Source of the DNA: an uncultured Clostridia bacterium
Lineage (GTDB): Bacteria; Bacillota; Clostridia; Oscillospirales; Ruminococcaceae
NCBI GenBank assembly: GCA_946567425.1
Contig: CAMNXF010000013.1
Coordinates: forward strand, 1-64,000
Length of the DNA stretch: 64,000 bases
Reading direction: 5' to 3'
This document shows, one piece after another, positions 43,975-52,582 of this stretch (position 1 is the stretch's first letter; every line of letters starts with the position of its first letter). The notes under the pieces were generated by a model. It worked only from the letters and a program-made list of their open reading frames with translations. It did not search any database and had not been told where the DNA came from. The position numbers and the translations under genes are program-made.

Positions 43975-44683
43975 AAACATTACCAAAAAGTACGGAGAAA
44001 AACGCGCGCTAAACAACGTTTCAATATCGTTCTCCGAAGGAATATACGGCTTGCTCGGACCTAATGGCGCGGGCAAATCAACAATGATGAACATAATTAC
44101 GGGCAACCTGAAGCCGACTGTCGGCAGCGTTCGCTGGAACGGCGGGGACATCCGGAGGCTCGGCAGCGAATACCGCGCTGTGCTCGGCTACGCGCCGCAG
44201 CAGCAAGGGCTATACAACGCGTTTTCGGGCAGGAGATTTCTCTGCTATATGGCGACGCTGAAGAATATCCCGAGAAAGCAGATGAAGACCGAGATAGAGC
44301 GAGTGCTGTCCTACGTCAACCTCGCCGACGCGTCAAAAAAACCGATAGGCGCGTATTCGGGCGGAATGAAGCAGCGCATACTTATCGCGCAGGCGATACT
44401 CGGCGATCCGAAGATCATCATACTCGACGAGCCGACGGCAGGTCTCGACCCGAAAGAACGCGTGCGTATCCGAGAAAAGATAAAGGACATCTCGGGCGAT
44501 AAGATAATTCTCGTCTCAACGCACGTCGTTTCGGACATACAGTCGATCGCCAAGGAGATAATTCTGCTTAAGGACGGGGAGGTGCTCGACCACAACACCG
44601 TTGCGAACCTATGCGTCAAATACGGGAGCGTACAAGACCTCGAACAGGTCTATATGCGCCTTTTCGGGGAGGACGAGCACTGA
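43958..44683 (+). CDS. ABC transporter ATP-binding protein
   Basis: GLLGPNGAGKSTMMNIITG; YSGGMKQRILIAQAIL; IILDEPTAGLD. Confidence 0.93.
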   Translation: MHLELENITKKYGEKRALNNVSISFSEGIYGLLGPNGAGKSTMMNIITGNLKPTVGSVRWNGGDIRRLGSEYRAVLGYAPQQQGLYNAFSGRRFLCYMATLKNIPRKQMKTEIERVLSYVNLADASKKPIGAYSGGMKQRILIAQAILGDPKIIILDEPTAGLDPKERVRIREKIKDISGDKIILVSTHVVSDIQSIAKEIILLKDGEVLDHNTVANLCVKYGSVQDLEQVYMRLFGEDEH

Positions 44684-46962
44684 TGTTTAAACTGCTTCCA
44701 TATGAGCTTGGGAAGATATGGCGCAAAAAGAGCTTTCCCGCGCTTATGCTTTTGCTGCTTATCCTTAACGTTTTTCTGCTGTGGTATCTGAATGATCCTA
44801 ACGAATCGCAGCCGACGCTGTCCGCTTATAAGGCAATCTCAGCCGACATTGCCGCAAAATCTCCCGAAGAACAGACGGAGTATATCAACGAATTAACGGA
44901 AACCATGGAATGGGCTTCTATCGTCGACGAGATAATTCTGTTTCAGTCGTTTAATAACCCCAGAGCAACGGAACACGCCGAGTACCTGCTCGAAAACAAC
45001 CGCGAAATTTTTGAAAAATACAAGGACGCGTATGACAGCGGCAGCTTTCTGCGTTATACCGACAATATCGCAAAGGAAAACGCTCTCATAAAAGAGATCG
45101 CTTCCGAATATGACAGCGTCGCCGATTACGACAATTACATCGCCTCGATCGAGGAAAACAAAAACCGTCTCGGCGGTATTTCGATATTCGCCAAAAAAGA
45201 AGCGGAGAGCTTTTCAAGCCGCAACATCGAAAAAAGCTACGAAGATCACCTGAACCTCAATTCCTCTAATATCCGTTTTACGTCGTCAAAGGGCGTGCGA
45301 ATGGCAACCGAAAACACTATTACCGATCTGTTTATAATTCTGTCGATAATGCTCTTCGTGGGCGGACTTATCACCGAGGAAAAGGAAAAGGGTATGTTTT
45401 CGGTGACGCGCGCCACACGCCGCGGAATTGCGGAATGCATAGGCGCAAAGCTCATGGCACTGCTTATACAGAGCATTGCTATCGTGCTTTTACTGTACGG
45501 CAGCAATTTCGTTTACACTGCCGCGACAACCGGCATCGGCGACCTTTCCGCATCTATCCACTCCGTCGCAACGTTTCAGGAGAGCAGTCTTGACATTACG
45601 CTGCTTACGTATTTTCTGCTTGTGTTTTTTACTAAAGCTGCGGTGATATTCACGTTCGGCGCGGCTGTCACGGCGATTTCAGTAATCAGCTCGCGCAGCT
45701 TTGTGCCGCAGCTTTCGGCGGTGGGCTGGCTCGCGTTTAATTGGCTGACGTTCACATTTATTCCCGCGTATTCGATGTTCAATCCGCTAAAATATCTCTC
45801 GTTCTGGGGAATGATAAATCCGAAATTTCTCTATGGTGAATATCTCAACTTTAATATTTCTGAGCATCCAGTAAACCGCACTTCCGCTGCCGTTGTCGTG
45901 ATAGCGGTGCTGTTTGCGGCGGCAGTCGCGGCGATATTCCTCCTGTTCGCGAGGTTCGGAAGTACGGATATCAAAAGAACGCGCCGTGCTTCGCTTATTC
46001 CGTTCAGACCGCACTCAAGCCTGTTTGTTTATGAGGGCAGCAAGATATTGTTTACGGGAAAGGCGGTCATTGTGCTGCTGATCTTCGGTCTGCTTATCGT
46101 CTACGGTGACCTTAACCGCACTCGCACTCTCTCGGTAGGCGAGCAGTATTATTCCAAAATAATGAAAGAACTTGAGGGAGAACTCAACGACGAAAAGGAA
46201 CGGTTTATCTCTGAGGAAGGGCAGCGCTATGAAGATGCCTTTGCGCAGATAGACAATATCGAGGCGCTTATAAACTCGGGCGAACTGGACCGTATGACGG
46301 GCGAAAATATGAAATCGCACTGGTACGCCGTGACCGCTCTCTATCCTTATTTTCAGCGCGCCGAACTGCAGTACGATCACATTCTCGAAAAGGGCGGAGT
46401 GTTCATTTACGACACGGGATATCAGCATCTTTTCGGGAAGATCGACGATAATTTCACTGCCGATCTGCTTATGCTTTCAATTTGCATGGTTTTCGCGCTG
46501 GGGAACGTTCTGCCGATGGAGGAGCAGAAAAAATCGTGGAACCTGCTCTCCGCCACAGCAAGAGGCAGACGGAAAATAATATCACGGAAGATAACGGTAT
46601 GCGCCGTGTGCGCGGCAATTATGACCACGATACCTTTCGTTTGCCGAATGATCGTCACGTTTAAAACATATTCGCCCGCAATGTGGCAAAGTCCCGCAAA
46701 CTGTCTGCCTATGTATTACGAAAGCGGGATAGGTCTGCCGATATGGGTGTTTACAGGAGCAGTTTTGATGCTGCAGACGATCTCCGTTTTTATTGCGGCT
46801 GCGATAGTATTGCTTATCTCGGCGAACCGCAAGAGCTTTCTGCAAACGGTTTTTCTCGGGCTGATGATACTTGCCGTTCCTCTTACGCTCAGCGTAATGG
46901 GACTCGAACCCGCAAAATGGATAAGCGTTTATCCGCTGTACTCGATAACCAAGCTGATATAG
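44683..46962 (+). CDS. ABC exporter permease
   Basis: large multi-TM protein; TGATG overlap with the ATPase gene. Confidence 0.8.
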   Translation: MFKLLPYELGKIWRKKSFPALMLLLLILNVFLLWYLNDPNESQPTLSAYKAISADIAAKSPEEQTEYINELTETMEWASIVDEIILFQSFNNPRATEHAEYLLENNREIFEKYKDAYDSGSFLRYTDNIAKENALIKEIASEYDSVADYDNYIASIEENKNRLGGISIFAKKEAESFSSRNIEKSYEDHLNLNSSNIRFTSSKGVRMATENTITDLFIILSIMLFVGGLITEEKEKGMFSVTRATRRGIAECIGAKLMALLIQSIAIVLLLYGSNFVYTAATTGIGDLSASIHSVATFQESSLDITLLTYFLLVFFTKAAVIFTFGAAVTAISVISSRSFVPQLSAVGWLAFNWLTFTFIPAYSMFNPLKYLSFWGMINPKFLYGEYLNFNISEHPVNRTSAAVVVIAVLFAAAVAAIFLLFARFGSTDIKRTRRASLIPFRPHSSLFVYEGSKILFTGKAVIVLLIFGLLIVYGDLNRTRTLSVGEQYYSKIMKELEGELNDEKERFISEEGQRYEDAFAQIDNIEALINSGELDRMTGENMKSHWYAVTALYPYFQRAELQYDHILEKGGVFIYDTGYQHLFGKIDDNFTADLLMLSICMVFALGNVLPMEEQKKSWNLLSATARGRRKIISRKITVCAVCAAIMTTIPFVCRMIVTFKTYSPAMWQSPANCLPMYYESGIGLPIWVFTGAVLMLQTISVFIAAAIVLLISANRKSFLQTVFLGLMILAVPLTLSVMGLEPAKWISVYPLYSITKLI

Positions 46963-46982
46963 TGTATAACCGAACAAAGCAT

Positions 46983-47014
46983 TATCCCCGACGACATAAA
47001 AATCGTCGGGGATA
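46983..47014. terminator. bidirectional terminator
   Basis: TATCCCCGACGA-cataaaaa-TCGTCGGGGATA between convergent genes. Confidence 0.75.
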
Positions 47015-47017
47015 GTT

Positions 47018-48106
47018 TTAATGATGTCCGCCGTGATGTCCGTTTCCGTTGCCGCAGCCGTAGCCATTTCCGTTACCATAACCGTTTCCGTTACCATAAC
47101 CGTTTCCGCTGCCATAGCCATTTCCATTGCCGTAACCGTTATCGTTACCATAACCGTTTCCGTTGCCGTTGCCGTAGCCGTTTCCGTTGCCGTCATCGTT
47201 ACTGTTACCATAACCGTTTCCGTATCCGTTACCGCAGCCGTTGCCATAAACGCATTCGCTGCCGAAATGGCAGTCCTCGTTATGCGTATGCTGAACGCAG
47301 CGCGAACGAATGCAGCGCCCCTCGCATTCCCCCGCAAGGCAGATCGCGTAGCCGCAACCCTCGGCAGGAGTAAAATTCTCTAATTCTTCGCGGGTAAACA
47401 GCACGCTCAAATGATTTTCGTTTAACGGGCACGTTGTGTATCCACACGAATTTTCATATTTGCACTGTGCATTCCACTCGCAGTCGCTGGTAAACCCTCC
47501 ATCCTTGTAAGTCTCAACGACAACCTCAAAAAGATATTCTTCCTGATTGTCTGTTTCAACAAATTCATTCAGCGCCCCCTTTAGCGGCTCGCTGTAATAT
47601 ACCGTTCCGTTTGCGGGTGCGTCAAACGTGCCGGAGCTTACTTGGGGATATTCGGTGATTATTGAACGGTACATCGGAGATTGATCGGACGGCGTACTCG
47701 TTGCATTACCGTCTGTTGATGCAATGATATTATCTGCGTTGCCGGAAGTTGCGCCGTCTAATGTTGTTCGATCGGACGATGTGCCTGTTGCATTGCTGTC
47801 TGTTGATGCAATGATATTATCCGCGTTGCCTGAAGCCGCTCCGTCTGATACTGAAACGCGGTCATCGACTGTATCGCTTTCCTTGCTGTGATTTTCGCCG
47901 TCGTTGGCGAATTGCCCCTCCAACAAAACCATATCCGCATCGCGCACGGAATTTCTCCACGCGCCGAATCCGACCGCTCCCGCGATCAGCAGGCAGCTCG
48001 CAGCAGAACCTATTTTAATAAGCGTTCGTCTGCGTTTATTGTTATGCTCGATAATTTCTTCACTGCGCCGAAATACGCTTTCGGCGACTTCGTTATAATT
48101 CTTCAT
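47018..48106 (-). CDS. predicted anti-sigma-type TM protein with Cys-rich ectodomain and Gly/Asn/Tyr repeat tail
   Basis: MKNYNEVAESVFRRSEEIIEHNNKRRRTLIKIGSAASCLLIAGAVGFGAWRN; CxxxxxC-rich region; (GYGNGN)n GHHGGHH. Confidence 0.75.
   Translation of the reverse strand: MKNYNEVAESVFRRSEEIIEHNNKRRRTLIKIGSAASCLLIAGAVGFGAWRNSVRDADMVLLEGQFANDGENHSKESDTVDDRVSVSDGAASGNADNIIASTDSNATGTSSDRTTLDGATSGNADNIIASTDGNATSTPSDQSPMYRSIITEYPQVSSGTFDAPANGTVYYSEPLKGALNEFVETDNQEEYLFEVVVETYKDGGFTSDCEWNAQCKYENSCGYTTCPLNENHLSVLFTREELENFTPAEGCGYAICLAGECEGRCIRSRCVQHTHNEDCHFGSECVYGNGCGNGYGNGYGNSNDDGNGNGYGNGNGNGYGNDNGYGNGNGYGSGNGYGNGNGYGNGNGYGCGNGNGHHGGHH
47035..47240. repeat. degenerate tandem repeat, unit based on ccgttaccataaccgtttcc
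   Basis: repeated 6/12/18-nt units encoding GN/GYGN. Confidence 0.85.
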
Positions 48107-48650
48107 AAACAAAGCCCTCCTTTTCAAGCTCCGATTTTAACGACTGTTTGCCGCGGTAGATCAGGTTCTCTATCTGGCGGCAACTTTTCTTCATTACCGC
48201 CGCGATCTCAGCGTTGGGCAAATCCTCAAAAAACGAGAGGTACAGCACGGTACGATACTCTTCCCTGATTTTGCCCATTGCGCGGTGAAGCATTATTTTC
48301 TGCTCCTCTTTAAGGTATTCATGTTCGAGATCATTCTCGTCGGCAAAAATATCCTCCAACTCCTCAATGGGGGTATCCGTCCACCTTGAGTTGCGCCGGA
48401 ACCAATCTATTGCCGCATTTCTGCCTATCGTATATAGCCACGTCTTGAACGAAAATTTCTCGGAAAAGCGGGGCTTTTTTACGACGAGTTTCACGAAGAC
48501 GTCTTCCATTATCTCCTCGGCGATATGTATGTTTTTGACATAACCGTTCAGATACAAGATAAGTCCGTCCTTGTAGTCCCTTATTATTTCAACGATACCG
48601 CTCTCATCACCGGCAAGGAAACGGCGGTAGCTACTTGCACCGTTATCCAT
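48093..48650 (-). CDS. sigma-70 family (ECF-type) RNA polymerase sigma factor
   Basis: FSFKTWLYTIGRNAAIDWFRR; VLYLSFFEDLPNAEIAAVMKKSCRQIENLIYRGKQSL. Confidence 0.9.
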   Translation of the reverse strand: MDNGASSYRRFLAGDESGIVEIIRDYKDGLILYLNGYVKNIHIAEEIMEDVFVKLVVKKPRFSEKFSFKTWLYTIGRNAAIDWFRRNSRWTDTPIEELEDIFADENDLEHEYLKEEQKIMLHRAMGKIREEYRTVLYLSFFEDLPNAEIAAVMKKSCRQIENLIYRGKQSLKSELEKEGFVYEEL

Positions 48651-48729
48651 GACCTCTCCTTTCCGAAAGAAATTTTTCCCTTCACTTATTAAACGCAGCG
48701 AAACTTAAAAACTCTCACCACGAAAAAAA

Positions 48730-48754
48730 AATCCTCCGAAAAATACGGAGGATT
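48730..48754 (-). terminator. MCP gene terminator
   Basis: AATCCTCCG-aaaaata-CGGAGGATT. Confidence 0.7.
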
Positions 48755-48762
48755 TTCGCGTT

Positions 48763-50412
48763 TTACTTTTTTAGCGTGAATCTTGAAGTCTGCTCCTGCA
48801 GCAGCCGCGCCTGAGCGAACAGCTCCGCGCTTACCGCCGCCGCCTGCTCGCTGCTCGCGGAATTTGTCTGCGTAACTGCGGCTATCTGACCTATGCCCTG
48901 ATTGATCTGCGTGATAGCCTCAGCCTCGTCACGAACCGCGTCCGCGATAACGCCTATATCCTCGTTGGAATGCGTAACAAGCTCCATTGTCTTTTGAAGC
49001 GTTTCCGAAACTCCACCTACGATCGTGATACCTCTGTTCGACGCGCCGACGCAGTTTTCGATGAGGTCCTTGGTTGCCTTGGACGCCTGATCGCTCTGTA
49101 CCGCGAGACTGCGTACCTCGTCCGCAACGACCGCGAAGCCCTTGCCCGCTTCTCCCGCGCGCGCCGCCTCAATAGCCGCGTTGAGCGCGAGTATGTTCGT
49201 CTGGAACGCTATGTTCTCGATAGTCGCAATAATCTGCCCGATTTGCTGCGAGGAACTGCTCACATCGGACATCGCGTCCATCATCTGTTTCATCTGCTCG
49301 CTGCTCTCCTGCACCTGTTCGCCTGTAAGCTGCGCGCGTTCCTTTGCGCCTGTAGCCTTTTGAACGTTCTCAAGGGCGCTCTTGTACAGCTCGTCAAGCG
49401 ACGCGTACAATTGTTCGGTGGAGCTTGCTTGCTCGGTTGCTCCCTGTGCCACTGCCTGCGAGCTGTTGGAAAGCTGCTCGGCGTTCTCGGAAATGCGGCG
49501 CTCCGCACCCGCTATCTTCCCGAGCGCTCCCGACATGGTCTCCGTAAAATTCTCGATCGAACTCTGTATTGACGTAAAATCGCCCACATAATCCGCAGAG
49601 GTGCGCACATCGAAATTACCGTTTGACAACTCGCCCATAATTCTGTTGATATCGGAAACATAACCGCCTATTCTGTCCATAGAAGTTTTCAGCGTGTTTA
49701 CAAGTTCACCCACCTCGTCGTTGGACTTGTAGTTTATATTCAGCGCAATCTGTCCGCTCTGCAATATGCGGCTTCCGTCCGTTATCTTGATGATAGGCTT
49801 TATAACACGCCTTATTACAAACATTATAAGCGAGATAAGGCACACCAACGCCAGTACCAGACAGATTATCGTGGTTATGTGCATAATATTTATCGTGCGT
49901 TCAGTTTCCTCCTCGCTTGCTGTGCGGAGCGTTTCGCCGCGTTCTATGACCTTATCCAGAATGCCGACAAGTGTGGTCAGGTTGCTCTGAATGGAGGTCT
50001 GATAAAATTGCTGTGCATCGGAGGGACTGCTTGCGTACTGCTCAAGCACCTGCGAAGCGGAACCGTGAAGCTCCTTGTGAAGCGTCTCCAGATCGCCGCG
50101 CAACTTAAGTATCTCCGCGTCGTCCGTACCCGCCTCGCCGTACAGCCACTGCCCCAAAACACACGTTGTCGGATCCATGCTGCCCGTGAACTCCGTCCCT
50201 GCGTACAGTGCGCTGCTCAGATTCGCCGACCACTTGTAATGCGCTGTCTCGGCAGTACGCGACCTAGCCAGCAAAGAATTCATCTGAGTATTTATCGTCT
50301 GTGTTCTGTCAATACGAATTATGTTGACAGTAGTCATAACGCTGAAAAGAAGCATCGACGCAAGTGCCGCTGCAACGCGAAAACCAACGTTAACCTTAAT
50401 GCTTTTGCTCAT
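48763..50412 (-). CDS. methyl-accepting chemotaxis protein
   Basis: HAMP region; IATIENIAFQTNILALNAAIEAARAGEAGKGFAVVADEVRSLA. Confidence 0.95.
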   Translation of the reverse strand: MSKSIKVNVGFRVAAALASMLLFSVMTTVNIIRIDRTQTINTQMNSLLARSRTAETAHYKWSANLSSALYAGTEFTGSMDPTTCVLGQWLYGEAGTDDAEILKLRGDLETLHKELHGSASQVLEQYASSPSDAQQFYQTSIQSNLTTLVGILDKVIERGETLRTASEEETERTINIMHITTIICLVLALVCLISLIMFVIRRVIKPIIKITDGSRILQSGQIALNINYKSNDEVGELVNTLKTSMDRIGGYVSDINRIMGELSNGNFDVRTSADYVGDFTSIQSSIENFTETMSGALGKIAGAERRISENAEQLSNSSQAVAQGATEQASSTEQLYASLDELYKSALENVQKATGAKERAQLTGEQVQESSEQMKQMMDAMSDVSSSSQQIGQIIATIENIAFQTNILALNAAIEAARAGEAGKGFAVVADEVRSLAVQSDQASKATKDLIENCVGASNRGITIVGGVSETLQKTMELVTHSNEDIGVIADAVRDEAEAITQINQGIGQIAAVTQTNSASSEQAAAVSAELFAQARLLQEQTSRFTLKK

Positions 50413-50707
50413 AAAAAAATCCTTTCTAAACCTGCCCTGCCGTATTTATTCTATAAAAAAGCGCAGGGCATCGATAGGAGTGTCTTGCGCTGACAGCGGC
50501 AAATTTTGTCTTGTAATATCTTGACAACAGTCACTTCTCTTATTATACATTATATGTTCAAAAAAGTCAAGCGGTGTTCTACAAAATGTAAGAAATTGAC
50601 TGAAAAAGGCATTTTCTCTGCCCGAAAATTGTTATTTACTCCTAATTTAAATAAAACTGCGGCGGCAGACATTATCGTCTGTCACCGCAGTATATTCTTT
50701 TTGAACG

Positions 50708-51139
50708 TTAATCCTCTCCACAGTGCCCGCAGTCATGCGTCTGCACGAACTTCCCGTGGTCGTATGCGATCCCGTTCCTGTCGTAATAGTCCTTGACCGC
50801 TGCCTTGACAGCCTCCTCGGCGAGAACCGAACAGTGCAGCTTGTGTGCAGGCAGTCCGTCAAGCGCCTCCACTACCGCTTTGTTGGTAAGCTCGAGCGCC
50901 TGTGACAGCGGCTTGCCCTTTATCATTTCGGTCGCCATTGACGAGCTTGCTATCGCCGAACCGCAGCCGAACGTGCTGAATTTCACGTCGATAATAATAT
51001 CGTTCTTGATCTTCAGAAAAATCTTCATTATATCGCCGCACTTCGCGTTGCCGACCTCTCCGATACCGTCCGCGTCCTCCATAGTACCGACGTTGCGCGG
51101 ATTGGTAAAATGATCCATAACCTTTTCACTGTATAACAT
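50708..51139 (-). CDS. IscU/NifU-type Fe-S scaffold
   Basis: MLYSEKVMDHFTNPRNVGTMEDADGIGEVGNAKCGD..FGCGSAIASSS..HCSVLAEEA. Confidence 0.93.
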   Translation of the reverse strand: MLYSEKVMDHFTNPRNVGTMEDADGIGEVGNAKCGDIMKIFLKIKNDIIIDVKFSTFGCGSAIASSSMATEMIKGKPLSQALELTNKAVVEALDGLPAHKLHCSVLAEEAVKAAVKDYYDRNGIAYDHGKFVQTHDCGHCGED

Positions 51140-52319
51140 AATTTCTCTTCCCCTCCTGCAGTTCCTGCCAAATCGGCGACATATTCCGCAGATACTCCAC
51201 AACTTCCTTTACCGATCTTATGATAAATTCCACCTCATCGGGAGTATTTTCCGACGAGAGCGTCAGGCGCAGCGAACCGTGAGCGACCTCGTGAGGTCTG
51301 CCGATCGCGAGCAGCACATGGCTCGGGTCGAGCGATCCCGACGTACACGCCGACCCCGACGACGCGCAAATTCCCTTTGCGTCAAGGAGAAGCAGCAGAC
51401 TTTCTCCCTCGATACCCTCAAAGCACATATTTACGTTTCCCGGCAAACGATTTGTCGTCGAACCGTTCAGTACCGAATGCGGTATTTCCGACAGCCCCGC
51501 GATAAGCCTGTCGCGCATTGCCGTAAGCTTGGGTGTGTCTTCTGGAATAGCCGTAGCGGCTTCATTTAGTGCCGCTGCCATTGAGCATATCCCCGCGATA
51601 TTTTCCGTACCCGCGCGTCTGCCGCGTTCCTGAGCACCGCCCTCGATTATGCACGACGGCATAAGCCCATTGCGAACATACAACGCTCCGACTCCCTTTG
51701 GACCGTGGAACTTATGCGCGGAGAGCGACAGCATATCGCAGCCGATCTCGTGAACGTCAAGCGGAATATGACCGACCGCCTGAACAGCGTCCGTGTGGAA
51801 TAACACTCCTTTTGCACGGCAGACCTCCGCGATCTCCTTTATCGGATACAGAGTTCCTATTTCGTTGTTTGCGGTCATTGTCGTCACGAGCGCTGTGTCT
51901 CCGCGTATCGCCGAACGCACTTGCTCTGCCGTAATGCTGCCCTCCCCGTCAACGTCAAGCAGGGTTATCTCAAAGCCCTGTTTCTCCAGCTTTTTCAGCG
52001 TATTAAGAATGGCGTGGTGCTCGGTTTTCTGGGAGATTATGTGTTTTTTTCCCTTTCGCGCGCCCGCTTCGGCGGCTGAGATCAGCGCCTGATTATCGGA
52101 CTCGCTGCCGCCCGATGTAAAGTATATCTCCTTGACGTCCGCACCAAGACGTTCCGCGATCTCGCGGCGGGCATTAAAAAGCGCCTCCGCCGCCAGCTGC
52201 CCTGCTGTATGTAGCGAGGATGGATTTCCGTAACGCTCCTCAAGATACGGCAGCATAGCTTTGACCGCTTTTCTGCTCATTTTGGTGGTCGCAGCATTGT
52301 CAACATATATTCTGTTCAT
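51126..52319 (-). CDS. cysteine desulfurase (NifS/IscS)
   Basis: MNRIYVDNAATTKMSRKA..LSLSAHKFHGPKGVGALY..SSGSACTSGS. Confidence 0.95.
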   Translation of the reverse strand: MNRIYVDNAATTKMSRKAVKAMLPYLEERYGNPSSLHTAGQLAAEALFNARREIAERLGADVKEIYFTSGGSESDNQALISAAEAGARKGKKHIISQKTEHHAILNTLKKLEKQGFEITLLDVDGEGSITAEQVRSAIRGDTALVTTMTANNEIGTLYPIKEIAEVCRAKGVLFHTDAVQAVGHIPLDVHEIGCDMLSLSAHKFHGPKGVGALYVRNGLMPSCIIEGGAQERGRRAGTENIAGICSMAAALNEAATAIPEDTPKLTAMRDRLIAGLSEIPHSVLNGSTTNRLPGNVNMCFEGIEGESLLLLLDAKGICASSGSACTSGSLDPSHVLLAIGRPHEVAHGSLRLTLSSENTPDEVEFIIRSVKEVVEYLRNMSPIWQELQEGKRNYVIQ

Positions 52320-52582
52320 TTTTTCACCTGCTTTTTCTTCGTTAATTTAATAACTATCGTATATTCAGATGTATTATTACACAGCTTATCCATATAATAC
52401 CTATCTGTACAATAGGATTATAGCACATTCTTCCTGAAATGTCAACCCCCACAAAAAACGGATAATTCCGCAGCCACCGCGCCGATCTGCGGAATTTCCT
52501 TTTGACGCGCCGCAAAAACGTTCGGCGGCACACGAACGGCATCGGCATTATATACTTTTACCGACATATCAAGCGTTCTTTT

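Noticed and set aside
47035-47240. CRISPR-like regular repeats
   Set aside because: Repeats are contiguous, lack unique spacers, and encode a GYGN protein tail in frame.
46582-47337. 251-aa minus-strand ORF rich in TVTMTATETATATATE
   Set aside because: Out-of-frame translation of the GYGN tandem repeat and of the opposite ABC permease gene.
47021-47383. 120-aa plus-strand VTITVSV repeat protein
   Set aside because: Antisense translation of the same tandem repeat; no RBS and no independent support.
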